Assembly (NCBI GenBank): GCA_963710275.1
Contig: CAVPZS010000012.1
Coordinates: 124,001 to 188,000, forward strand
Direction of reading: 5' to 3'
Origin: Rhodoblastus sp963710275
GTDB taxonomy: Bacteria > Pseudomonadota > Alphaproteobacteria > Rhizobiales > Beijerinckiaceae
DNA length: 64,000 bases
In this document: one piece after another, positions 56,656 through 64,000 of the stretch
How positions within the stretch are numbered: the first letter of the stretch is position 1
How the letters are laid out: each line of letters starts with the position of its first letter
Translations under genes and position numbers: made by a program
Notes under the pieces: model-generated
Database searches by the model: none
Seen by the model: only the letters and a program-made list of their open reading frames with translations
What the model was told of the DNA's origin: nothing

Positions 56656-58147
56656 AAAGCACAAGGGCGGCGTCGTCACAGGCGCGGATTTCCTGTCTTT
56701 CGACAGGCTGGAACAGCGGGCGCGCAAAATCGCCGGCGGCCTCGCGGCCATGGGCGTCGGCGCAGGCGATTGCGTCGCATTGCTGATGCGCAACGACGCC
56801 GCCTTTCTGGAAGTCTCCTATGGGGTGATGCGGCTCGGCGCCTATGCCGTGCCGATCAACTGGCATTTCGCGCCGGAGGAAGTGGTTTTCATCCTTGGCG
56901 ATTGCGGCGCCAAGGCGCTGTTCGCCCATGACGAATTCTTTGACGCCGTCGCGGCGGAGCTGGACCCGGGGCTTGCCTGCTTCGTCACCAGGGCGCCGAA
57001 AGGCTCAGCCACGGCCATCGACTACGAGGCGTGGCTCACTGCGCAGGCCGAACATGCCGGCCCCATCCAGGCCGCGCCGATGAGCATGATCTACACCTCG
57101 GGAACCACAGGCCGCCCCAAAGGCGTGCAGCGCCACGCCCCGACGCCTGAAACGGCGGCGACGCTCGATGCGATGCGGGCGACGGTCTACGGCCTGAAGC
57201 CCGGCGTCCGCGCGCTGTTGCCAGGGCCGCTCTATCATTCCGCGCCGAACAGCTTCGGCCTGCGCGCCGGCAAGATCGGCGAAGCGCTGGTGCTGATGGA
57301 GCGCTTCGATCCCGAGCATTTGCTGCAGCTGATCGAGGCGGAGGCGATCGACACCATGTTCATGGTGCCCACCATGTTCATCCGGCTGCTGAAACTGCCG
57401 GAGGACGTTCGGCGGCGCTATGACGTGTCGTCGCTGCGCCATGTCATCCATGCCGCCGCGCCCTGTCCGGCAGACGTCAAGCGGGCGATGATCGACTGGT
57501 GGGGGCCGGTGATCTGGGAGTTTTACGGCGGCACCGAATCCGGTCCTGTGTCCTTCTGCTCCAGCGAGGACGCGCTGAAGAAGCCCGGCTCCGTCGGCCC
57601 TGTGACGCCGGGGGCGGAACTGCGCATCCTCGACGACGAAGGGCGCGAAGTCCCGCAGGGCCAGGTCGGCGAAATCTTTTCCCGCTTCGACGCCTATCCC
57701 GACTTCACCTATCACAATGATCCGGCCAAGCGGCGCGAGGTCGAACGCGACGGCTTCATCACCTGCGGCGACGTCGGCTATCTCGACGCCGACGGCTATC
57801 TCTTCCTCTGCGACCGCAAGCGCGACATGGTGATTTCCGGCGGCGTCAACATCTATCCGGCCGAGATCGAGGCGGTGCTGCACGCCATGCCGGGGGTGCT
57901 GGATTGCGCGGTGTTCGGCATTCCCGATGCGGAGTTCGGCGAGTCGCTGATGGCGATGGTCGAGCCGCGCGACGGGTATGTGCTCGACCCCGAGGCGATC
58001 CGCAAGCATCTCGGCCTGCATCTCGCGCATTACAAGGTGCCGAAAACGGTTGAGATCCGCACGGGCCTGCCGCGCGAGGACAGCGGCAAGATTTTCAAGC
58101 GCCGCCTGCGCGACCCCTATTGGGCCGCGACGGGGCGGAACATCTGA
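56645..58147 (+). CDS. Acyl-CoA synthetase (AMP-forming), second
   Basis: A 500-residue adenylate-forming ligase, intact. The P-loop MIYTSGTTGRPKGVQRHAPT is canonical; WEFYGGTESGPVSFCSSEDA, FITCGDVGYLDADGYLFLCD, RKRDMVISGGVNIYPAEIEA and the C-terminal PREDSGKIFKRRLRDPYW with the catalytic lysine follow. It resembles the fatty acid/steroid-acid ligase branch. The two synthetases probably act on the initial substrate and a later, shortened acid. The stop is 20 bp from the convergent thiolase. Confidence 0.93.
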   Translation: MSGEKHKGGVVTGADFLSFDRLEQRARKIAGGLAAMGVGAGDCVALLMRNDAAFLEVSYGVMRLGAYAVPINWHFAPEEVVFILGDCGAKALFAHDEFFDAVAAELDPGLACFVTRAPKGSATAIDYEAWLTAQAEHAGPIQAAPMSMIYTSGTTGRPKGVQRHAPTPETAATLDAMRATVYGLKPGVRALLPGPLYHSAPNSFGLRAGKIGEALVLMERFDPEHLLQLIEAEAIDTMFMVPTMFIRLLKLPEDVRRRYDVSSLRHVIHAAAPCPADVKRAMIDWWGPVIWEFYGGTESGPVSFCSSEDALKKPGSVGPVTPGAELRILDDEGREVPQGQVGEIFSRFDAYPDFTYHNDPAKRREVERDGFITCGDVGYLDADGYLFLCDRKRDMVISGGVNIYPAEIEAVLHAMPGVLDCAVFGIPDAEFGESLMAMVEPRDGYVLDPEAIRKHLGLHLAHYKVPKTVEIRTGLPREDSGKIFKRRLRDPYWAATGRNI

Positions 58148-58166
58148 GGCCTTGCAAAGGGCGCCG

Positions 58167-59373
58167 TCAGTCTCCGAGGCGCCCGACGATCGAAATCGAA
58201 CACACGTTCTGATGCGGGAAGCCGCCGAGATTATGGGTGAGCCCGATGCGCGGCAGTTCCTTGCGCTGGCGCTCGCCGGCGCGGCCCTGCAACTGCAGAT
58301 ACATCTCGTAGATCATCCGCAGCCCCGACGCGCCGATAGGATGGCCGAAACATTTCAGCCCGCCGTCGATCTGGCAGGGCAGGGTCCCCTCGGCGTCGTA
58401 GAAACCGTCGAGCACGTCGAAGATCGCGCGGCCCTCGGCGGAAATATGCAGGTCTTCCATGGTCACCAGTTCGGTCACGGAAAAACAGTCATGCACTTCG
58501 ATCAGGTTGACCTCTTTGCGGGGGTCGGCGATCCCGGCTTCGCGATAGGCGCGCGAGGCGGCGATGCGGGTGGTGGCGAAATAGCTGCCGTCCCAGGAGT
58601 TATGCTGCGCCTCGACGCCATTGGAGACGGCGACCTGCAGGGCCTTGACGGTGATGAGGTCGTGCTTGCCGAGCGAACGGGCGATCTCGGGCGTCGTCAC
58701 GATGGCGCAGGCCGAGCCGTCCGACACGCCGCAGCAATCGTAAAGCCCGAGCGGCTCGGCGACGGTCGGCGCGTTCAAGCACCGTGTCGATGGTGATGCG
58801 GTTGCGCAGATGCGCCTTGGGATTGCGCGCGCCATTGTCGTGGCTCTTGACCGAAATATGGGCCATGGCCCGTTTCAGATCTTCGGGCGACGCGGCGTGC
58901 TTGGCGCGATAGGCGGCGGCGAGCTGGGCGAAATTGCCCGGCGCCGAGGAATTGGGCCAGGTCATGTTGTTGAGCGTGCCGCGTCCGCGCTGCGGCAAGC
59001 CGCCATAGCCGGTGTCCTTGAGCTTTTCGACGCCGAGCGCGAGGGCGATGTCGGCGGCGCCCGAGGCCACCGCATAGACCGCGCCGCGAAACGCCTCGGT
59101 GCCCGAGGCGCAGTAATTTTCCACGCGGGTCACGGGGATATAGGGCAGGCGCAGGGCCATGGCGAGCGGCACGGCGGACTTGCCGACATGCTGCTCCTCG
59201 ATGGCCGTGGCGAGCCACGCGGCGTCGATCTGTTTGGTCTCGACGCCGGCGTCCGCTAGCGCCTCGACATAGGCCTCGACCATCAGGTCTTCGGCGTTCA
59301 TGTCCCAGCGTTCGCCGAACTTCGAACAGCCCATGCCGAGAATGGCGACCTTGTCGCGGATGCCCTTGGCCAT
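58167..59373 (-). CDS. SCP-x type thiolase family protein, one frameshift
   Basis: About 401 residues of the thiolase fold, in the SCP2/Ltp2 branch. Seen are the nucleophile-site segment VTRVENYCASGTEAFRGAVY, NLIEVHDCFSVTELVTMEDL and the C-terminal GGLKCFGHPIGASGLRMIYE with the second active-site His/Cys region. The frame breaks near 58780. The start ATG at 59373 lies 2 bp after the stop of the HMGS-like/DUF35 gene. In steroid side-chain breakdown, thiolase-fold Ltp2 works as a retro-aldolase with a DUF35 partner, so a similar pairing is plausible here. Confidence 0.9.
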
Positions 59374-59374
59374 A

Positions 59375-60820
59375 TCAGCTCCTCATGGCGGCCGGCGCCG
59401 CCTTCCAGAAATAGCGGCGATAGCCGCGCGCCGAATCGAAATCCTTGATGCGGAACATCATCTTCATGTCCCGCCCGACCTCGAGGTCGGCTTCGTCGAC
59501 GTCGGTGAAATCCATCATCCAGCGCCCGCCGCCGGGAAACTGGATCATGCCGTAACAGGCCGGCGGATCGGGCGAATAGGTCAGCCGGTCGGCGGTGTAG
59601 GAATTCACCTTGCCGATCTTTTCCGCGAAGGGCTCGGGCGTCTGCGTGTCGATGGCGTTGCAGTTCGGCTCGACGCAGATGCGCGTCTTCGGGAACTGCC
59701 GGGCGCCGCATTTGGAGCAGACGCCGCCGATGAAAGAGGTCACCGCCGCGCGGTTGCGCCATTGCGCCGACAGCGCGGTCTGCTTGTCGGCTTCGGAACG
59801 CATGCCGCGTTCGAGAGTCAGGCTGTCGTTGAAGGCGACATATTTGGAATAATTCGTCTCCGCGCGTTTGCGGGCGAGGTGACCCGTCACGCCCAGCCCG
59901 CGCGCAGCGGTCGCGATCGCGGGCATTGTCTCGAACAGCAGCGCGTCGGCGCCCTGGCCGAAGCCGACCAGCAGAATTCTTTCGCCGGGCTTCGCGTTTT
60001 CAAGGGCCGCCGCCAGCATGACCAGCGGATGGGCCGCGCCGGTGTCGCCGCATGTCCCCGCCAGATTGTCGGCGATCGTGGTTTCCGCAAGACCGGCCGC
60101 CTTGGCCATGAAGCCGGCGAGGCGGGGCAGGGCCGAGGGCATCAGGAAGCGCGTCACGTCGGCGGGTCCGAGGCCGGCCGACTTCAAGCATTCGGCGATG
60201 ACCGGCGGAACGAGCGCGGTATAGCCGGCGTCGCGAATCCAGCGCTCCTCCCACTGGTAGTCGGTCGGATGCTCCTCGGTGCGGTAGTGGTCGACGAAAT
60301 CGGCGGTGCGGGTGGCCTCGCCGATCAGCCGGGCGACCGGTTCTCCCTCGCCGACGATCATCGCGGCGGCGCCGTCGCCACTGGTCATTTCATAGGGCGA
60401 CGCCGCGGAGGTCGGCCGCTTCTCGGCGGCGACGACCAGGGTCTTGCCGGCGCCGGTCAGGGCGTCGAGCAGCGCCGAAGTCGCGCCGCGCTGGCTGGCG
60501 GCGGTATCGAAGGCGCGGGCGCCCTCCTTGAGCGACAGCGCCTCGCAGACAATGCCGGCGTTGAGCCGGTCGAGGAAGGGAAAGGTGGTCGAGGCGAAAC
60601 GAACCGTCTCGATCTCGCCGCGCGGGCGGGCGCCGAGCGCGTCGCGCGCGGCTTCCACAGCCATGGTGACGCTGTCTTCGTCCCAATTGGCCATGGCGCG
60701 CTCGCCCTTGGCCTGGCCTTTCAAGGCGGCGTTGAACCAGCCGTTGGCGTCGGCGATGGCTTTGCGCTGCAGGCGGAGGCGCGGCAGATAGGCGCCGAAA
60801 GACAAGATGCCCTTTGTCAT
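59375..60820 (-). CDS. HMG-CoA-synthase/KAS III-like domain fused to DUF35 (OB-fold, zinc ribbon)
   Basis: A 481-residue two-domain protein. Residues about 1-330 have the ketosynthase/HMG-CoA-synthase fold: GILSFGAYLPRLRLQRKAIA, VTMAVEAARDALGARPRGEI, SGDGAAAMIVGEGEPVARLI and LAGTCGDTGAAHPLVMLAAA. Where the family carries the nucleophilic Cys (ACYGG-like), this protein reads AASQRGATSALLDA, so Ser appears to replace Cys. Residues about 350-480 are DUF35: a zinc ribbon (CSKCGARQFPKTRICVEPNC) and an OB fold ending GRDMKMMFRIKDFD. It overlaps the upstream SDR by 1 bp and precedes the thiolase by 1 bp, so the three act together. Confidence 0.88.
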   Translation of the reverse strand: MTKGILSFGAYLPRLRLQRKAIADANGWFNAALKGQAKGERAMANWDEDSVTMAVEAARDALGARPRGEIETVRFASTTFPFLDRLNAGIVCEALSLKEGARAFDTAASQRGATSALLDALTGAGKTLVVAAEKRPTSAASPYEMTSGDGAAAMIVGEGEPVARLIGEATRTADFVDHYRTEEHPTDYQWEERWIRDAGYTALVPPVIAECLKSAGLGPADVTRFLMPSALPRLAGFMAKAAGLAETTIADNLAGTCGDTGAAHPLVMLAAALENAKPGERILLVGFGQGADALLFETMPAIATAARGLGVTGHLARKRAETNYSKYVAFNDSLTLERGMRSEADKQTALSAQWRNRAAVTSFIGGVCSKCGARQFPKTRICVEPNCNAIDTQTPEPFAEKIGKVNSYTADRLTYSPDPPACYGMIQFPGGGRWMMDFTDVDEADLEVGRDMKMMFRIKDFDSARGYRRYFWKAAPAAMRS

Positions 60821-61758
60821 CAGATCGGGTCCCAGGAAAATACGTCGGCCGAGCGCTCCAGCGGCACGAAGGAGCGCTTCAGCGCGGGAATGCCGTGTTC
60901 GGCCAGCGTGGCGCAGGTCCAGCCTTCGGAGCGATGCACCGAGCGCACCGGGCGCGACTGGCTCATCAGGAAAATCTCGTTCATGCGCACGGCGAAGATT
61001 TGCCCCGTCACCTCGTGCGCCGCGTCCGACAGCAGGAATGCGGTCAGCGGCGCGATCTTTTCGGGCCCCATCGCCTGCATGCGCGCGACGCGCTGTTTTT
61101 CAGCCTCGGTTTCCGCGGGAATGGTGCCGATCAGCCGGCTCCAGGCGAAAGGCGACACGCAATTGGAGCGCACGCCGAAGCGATTCATGTCCAGCGCGAT
61201 GGACTTCGACAGGCCGACAATGCCCATCTTGGCGGCGGCGTAATTGGCCTGGCCGAAATTGCCGACGAGTCCCGAGGTCGAGGTGAAATGGACGAAGGAG
61301 CCGCTGCCCTGTTCCTTGAAATAGGGCGCGGCGGCATGGGACATGTAAAACGAGCCCATCAGGTGGACCTGGATCACCAGTTCGAAGTCGACCACGCTCA
61401 TGCGGTGGAAGATGCGGTCGCGCAGGATGCCGGCATTGTTGACGATGCCGTCGATGCGGCCGAACGCGGTCACCGCCGTCTCGACAATGCGCTTGGCGCT
61501 GCCGGGTTCCGCGACGCTGTCGGCGCTGGCGACGGCCTCCCCGCCGGCGGCGTGGATTTCCTCCACCACCTGTTCGGCCGGCGTGGCGTTGGCGCCGCCC
61601 TCGCCGTCGGCTGCGCCGCCGAGGTCGTTGACGACGACTTTCGCGCCCTCGCGCGCGGCGAGAAGGGCGATCTCCCGGCCGATGCCGCGTCCCGCTCCGG
61701 TGACGACGACGGATTTGCCCTTCAGAGATTGACCCTGCAACGTCTGCGTTTCGCTCAT
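60820..61758 (-). CDS. SDR family 3-hydroxyacyl-CoA dehydrogenase (MFE-2 type)
   Basis: A 312-residue NAD-dependent dehydrogenase resembling the dehydrogenase domain of peroxisomal multifunctional enzyme 2. Cofactor motif VVVTGAGRGIGREIALLAAR, NNAGILRDRIFHRMSVVDFE and the catalytic FTSTSGLVGNFGQANYAAAK (Ser, Tyr, Lys all present). The C-terminal extension (EGWTCATLAEHGIPALKRSF) is longer than a plain SDR. First gene of the SDR/HMGS-DUF35/thiolase operon; operator E lies upstream in the divergent gap. Confidence 0.92.
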   Translation of the reverse strand: MSETQTLQGQSLKGKSVVVTGAGRGIGREIALLAAREGAKVVVNDLGGAADGEGGANATPAEQVVEEIHAAGGEAVASADSVAEPGSAKRIVETAVTAFGRIDGIVNNAGILRDRIFHRMSVVDFELVIQVHLMGSFYMSHAAAPYFKEQGSGSFVHFTSTSGLVGNFGQANYAAAKMGIVGLSKSIALDMNRFGVRSNCVSPFAWSRLIGTIPAETEAEKQRVARMQAMGPEKIAPLTAFLLSDAAHEVTGQIFAVRMNEIFLMSQSRPVRSVHRSEGWTCATLAEHGIPALKRSFVPLERSADVFSWDPI

Positions 61759-61839
61759 GCCCTAGGCTCCCAACCCCTCGACTTTTGCCGACAAACTTCG
61801 CAGACGCACGCTCTCGAGTTCAATAATTTCAAAACGAGA

Positions 61840-61854
61840 TTTCACTTGACGAAA
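61840..61854. promoter_or_regulatory. Operator E of the TTTCA-N5-TGAAA family
   Basis: TTTCA-CTTGA-CGAAA, one mismatch, in the divergent gap between the SDR and the acyl-CoA dehydrogenase. A weaker TTTCA-led element lies at 61827-61841. Confidence 0.65.
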
Positions 61855-61902
61855 CGATGGGACGTTGCATTCTGGCCGAAACAAGAAGGATCGGAGGACG
61901 CC

Positions 61903-63033
61903 ATGGACCTGCCCTGGCAGCCAGAGCATGAGCAATTTCGCGAGACCGCGCGCCGCTTCGTCGAACGCGAGATCGCGCCCTATCACGCGCAATGGGAGAA
62001 GGACGGCGTGGTCAGCCGCGACGCCTGGCGCAAGGCGGGCGAAACCGGTCTGCTGCTGACGGCGATCCCCGAGGAATATGGCGGCGGCGGCGCCGATTTC
62101 CTCACCAGCGTGATCATGGTCGAGGAAATGCAGCGCGGGATGTATTCCGGTCCCGGCTTCCGGCTGCACTCCGACATTGTCGCGCCCTATATCCTGCACC
62201 ATGGCGCGGAGGCGCAGAAGCGCGCCTGGCTGCCGAAAATGGCGACGGGCGAGGTGATCACCGCCATCGCCATGACCGAGCCCGGCGCCGGCAGCGACCT
62301 GCAGGGCATTCGCACCTCGGCGCGGCGCGACGGCGACCATTTTGTCATCAACGGCCAGAAGACCTTCATCACCAATGGCCAGCTTGCCGATCTGGTGATC
62401 GTCGCCTGCAAGACCGATCAATCGGCCGGGGCCAAGGGCGTCTCGCTGATTCTGGTCGAAACTGATCGCCCCGGTTTTGCGCGCGGCCGCAATCTCGAAA
62501 AGATCGGCATGAAGGCGCAGGACACCTCGGAACTGTTCTTCGAGGACGTGCGGGTCCCCGTCGAAAACCTGCTCGGCCGCGAAGGCGGCGGCTTCGCCTG
62601 CCTGATGAACGAGTTGCCGCAGGAGCGCCTGCTGGTCGGCATCACCTCGGTGGCCGTCATGACCTCGGCGCTGGAATGGACCATCGCCTATACGCGCGAT
62701 CGCAAGGCCTTCGGGCGTCCGCTCATCGACATGCAGAACACCCGCTTTCGTCTGGCCGAGGTGAAGACCGAAGTGACGGTGGCGCGGACGTTTCTCGAAT
62801 CCTGCATCCGCAAGCACCTCGAGGGCAAGCTCGACGTGCCCACCGCCGCCATGTGCAAATACTGGCTGTCGGATCTCGAAGGCAAGGTCGTGGACACGTG
62901 CCTCCAGCTCTTTGGCGGCTATGGCTACATGCGCGAGTATCCCATCGCTCGCGCCTATGAGGACGCCCGCGTCCACCGCATCTACGCCGGCTCTAACGAA
63001 ATCATGAAGGAAATCGTCGCTCGCAGCCTGTAA
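61903..63033 (+). CDS. Long-chain-type acyl-CoA dehydrogenase
   Basis: A 376-residue FAD enzyme close to the long-chain (ACADL) branch. Segments are QFRETARRFVEREIAPYHAQ, AIAMTEPGAGSDLQGIRTSA, QKTFITNGQLADLVIVACKT, NELPQERLLVGITSVAVMTS and LQLFGGYGYMREYPIARAYE. The C-terminal RIYAGSNEIMKEIV lacks the Glu used by short/medium-chain enzymes, as expected for this branch. The start ATG 61903 follows CGGAGG. It leads a unit with the MaoC-type hydratase (29-bp gap). Confidence 0.94.
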   Translation: MDLPWQPEHEQFRETARRFVEREIAPYHAQWEKDGVVSRDAWRKAGETGLLLTAIPEEYGGGGADFLTSVIMVEEMQRGMYSGPGFRLHSDIVAPYILHHGAEAQKRAWLPKMATGEVITAIAMTEPGAGSDLQGIRTSARRDGDHFVINGQKTFITNGQLADLVIVACKTDQSAGAKGVSLILVETDRPGFARGRNLEKIGMKAQDTSELFFEDVRVPVENLLGREGGGFACLMNELPQERLLVGITSVAVMTSALEWTIAYTRDRKAFGRPLIDMQNTRFRLAEVKTEVTVARTFLESCIRKHLEGKLDVPTAAMCKYWLSDLEGKVVDTCLQLFGGYGYMREYPIARAYEDARVHRIYAGSNEIMKEIVARSL

Positions 63034-63062
63034 GATGGCGAGAGCGGGGAGGAGGACAAAAC

Positions 63063-63926
63063 GTGGCGATCGACAGGGAAAAATTGCTGTCCTGGCGTGT
63101 TCCCGAGGTGGAGCATCGTTTCGAGGCGCGGGACACCATGCTTTACGCGCTGGGTTGCGGCGCGGGCGCCGATCCTCTCGACGAGAGCGACCTGAAATTC
63201 GTGTTCGAGGAAGGCCTCGTCGCCCTGCCAACCATGGCGGTGATCCTCGGCTATCCCGGCTTCTGGCTGCGCGACCCCGAGACCGGCGTGGACTGGAAAC
63301 GCCTGCTGCATGGCGAGCAGGGCCTGATCCTGCACAAGCCCCTGCCGACCTCGGGCGTGGTGATCGGCCGGACCAGGATCACCAACCTGATCGACAAGGG
63401 CGCCGGCAAGGGCGCGCTGCTCTATTCCGCCCGCGACATTTTCGACCATGCGACCGGCGACCTGCTCGCCACCACCACGTCGACCACCTTTTTGCGCGGC
63501 GACGGCGGGTTCGGCGGCGAGGCGACGCCGGCGCCGCGTCCCCACGCCATCCCCGAGCGGCCTCACGACCTGTCGCTGGACCTGCCGACCGCCGCCAACG
63601 CCGCGCTGATCTATCGGCTCTCGGGCGATTACAACCCCCTGCACGCCAGTCCGCATGTCGCCGCGGCGGGCGGCTTCCCTCGCCCGATCCTGCATGGCCT
63701 GTGCACTTACGCCGTCGCCGGCCGCGCGGTGTTGCGCGCGACCTGCGGCAATGATCCCGCGCGATTGAAATCGCTGAAAGTCCGCTTCACCGCGCCGGTC
63801 TATCCGGGCGAAACCATCCGCACCGAGATCTGGCGCGATGAGGATACCGTTTCGTTCCGCGCCTGGGCGGTCGAGCGTGATTTGCTGGTGCTGGACAATG
63901 GCTGGGCGGAAATCACAGGGGGATGA
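63063..63926 (+). CDS. MaoC/hydratase-2 type enoyl-CoA hydratase
   Basis: A 287-residue double hot-dog protein like the hydratase-2 part of multifunctional enzyme 2. The N-terminal half has FEARDTMLYALGCGAGADPL and HKPLPTSGVVIGRTRITNLI; the C-terminal half has the hydratase-2 motif SGDYNPLHASPHVAAAGGFP then RPILHGLCTYAVAG with the catalytic Asp and His. It starts at GTG 63063 behind GGAGG. With the SDR at 60820-61758 it supplies both steps of an MFE-2-type cycle. Its end overlaps a convergent partial gene. Confidence 0.93.
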   Translation: MAIDREKLLSWRVPEVEHRFEARDTMLYALGCGAGADPLDESDLKFVFEEGLVALPTMAVILGYPGFWLRDPETGVDWKRLLHGEQGLILHKPLPTSGVVIGRTRITNLIDKGAGKGALLYSARDIFDHATGDLLATTTSTTFLRGDGGFGGEATPAPRPHAIPERPHDLSLDLPTAANAALIYRLSGDYNPLHASPHVAAAGGFPRPILHGLCTYAVAGRAVLRATCGNDPARLKSLKVRFTAPVYPGETIRTEIWRDEDTVSFRAWAVERDLLVLDNGWAEITGG

Positions 63927-64000
63927 AGAAGACCACGACCGCCGACACCAGGACGGCGGCGATGGTGAAGCGGCCGTTCCAGGCCAGGCCGACCTCGCTT
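63913..64000 (-). CDS. C-terminus of a membrane protein, cut by window edge
   Basis: Twenty-eight codons on the minus strand end at TGA 63913-63915, reading SEVGLAWNGRFTIAAVLVSA then VVVFFIPL. This is a single hydrophobic helix as found at the end of a transporter or permease. It overlaps the MaoC-type gene by 14 bp. Family not identifiable. Confidence 0.5.
   Translation of the reverse strand, partial: SEVGLAWNGRFTIAAVLVSAVVVFFIPL

Noticed and set aside
1..64000. CRISPR arrays, insertion sequences, prophage or toxin-antitoxin genes
   Set aside because: I looked for regularly spaced repeats, transposase motifs and integrases and saw none; the only repeats are two short tandem duplications and the TPR-coding repeats.

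Overview
The window is high-GC DNA from an alphaproteobacterium, most likely of the order Hyphomicrobiales (Rhizobiales). The evidence is a class I (archaeal-type) lysyl-tRNA synthetase, a cytochrome oxidase operon in the order subunit II-I-III-III-IV, DUF952, DUF2189 and DUF47 family proteins, and the general protein style. I cannot name the genus. Many conserved genes are split by single-base indels, mostly one-base insertions. They are dense at 0-19.5 kb, nearly absent at 20-29 kb, sporadic at 30-41 kb and rare afterwards. This looks like uncorrected long-read error rather than gene decay, so split genes are given as single CDS features spanning the breaks.

Layout. 0-6.7 kb: pyrD (cut by the window edge), DUF952 protein, lysK, a membrane GT2 glycosyltransferase, an orphan family-3 solute-binding protein and an SCO copper chaperone. 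6.9-13 kb: a TriABC-like RND efflux operon with two adaptor lipoproteins and one pump, divergent from a TetR regulator with a palindromic operator between them. 13.0-20 kb: tRNA-Glu(CTC), a gene-free stretch, a P-type Mg2+ ATPase (mgtA), and divergent from it a two-gene unit made of a PhoU-like (DUF47) protein with a long unknown N-terminus and a pyruvate phosphate dikinase-like protein lacking the PEP domain. 20-32 kb: two AidB-like acyl-CoA dehydrogenases, a glutathionyl-hydroquinone reductase/SDR/aldehyde dehydrogenase operon behind a perfect palindrome, a globin-coupled chemoreceptor, a transglutaminase, a fasciclin protein and small exported or membrane proteins. 32.5-37 kb: an aa3-type cytochrome c oxidase operon.

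38-64 kb is mainly a catabolic region: a paired acyl-CoA dehydrogenase unit with enoyl-CoA hydratase, an L,D-transpeptidase, a TPR membrane protein, a nitroreductase, a complete branched-chain-type ABC importer, two more acyl-CoA dehydrogenases, a CaiB-type CoA-transferase, enoyl-CoA hydratase, a class I CoA-transferase, two acyl-CoA synthetases, thiolase, an HMG-CoA-synthase-like/DUF35 fusion, a hydroxyacyl-CoA dehydrogenase-type SDR and a MaoC-type hydratase. Together these could import an organic acid, activate it with CoA and shorten it by beta-oxidation or a retro-aldol step. The substrate is unknown.

The most interesting signal is a 15-bp palindrome, TTTCA-N5-TGAAA, found exactly twice and with one mismatch at least five more times. 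Every copy lies next to the start of a gene in this catabolic region. It probably marks one regulon whose regulator is encoded outside the window. The DUF47/PPDK-like pair and the HMGS-like/DUF35 fusion that has Ser where the catalytic Cys should be are the next best candidates for undescribed biochemistry.
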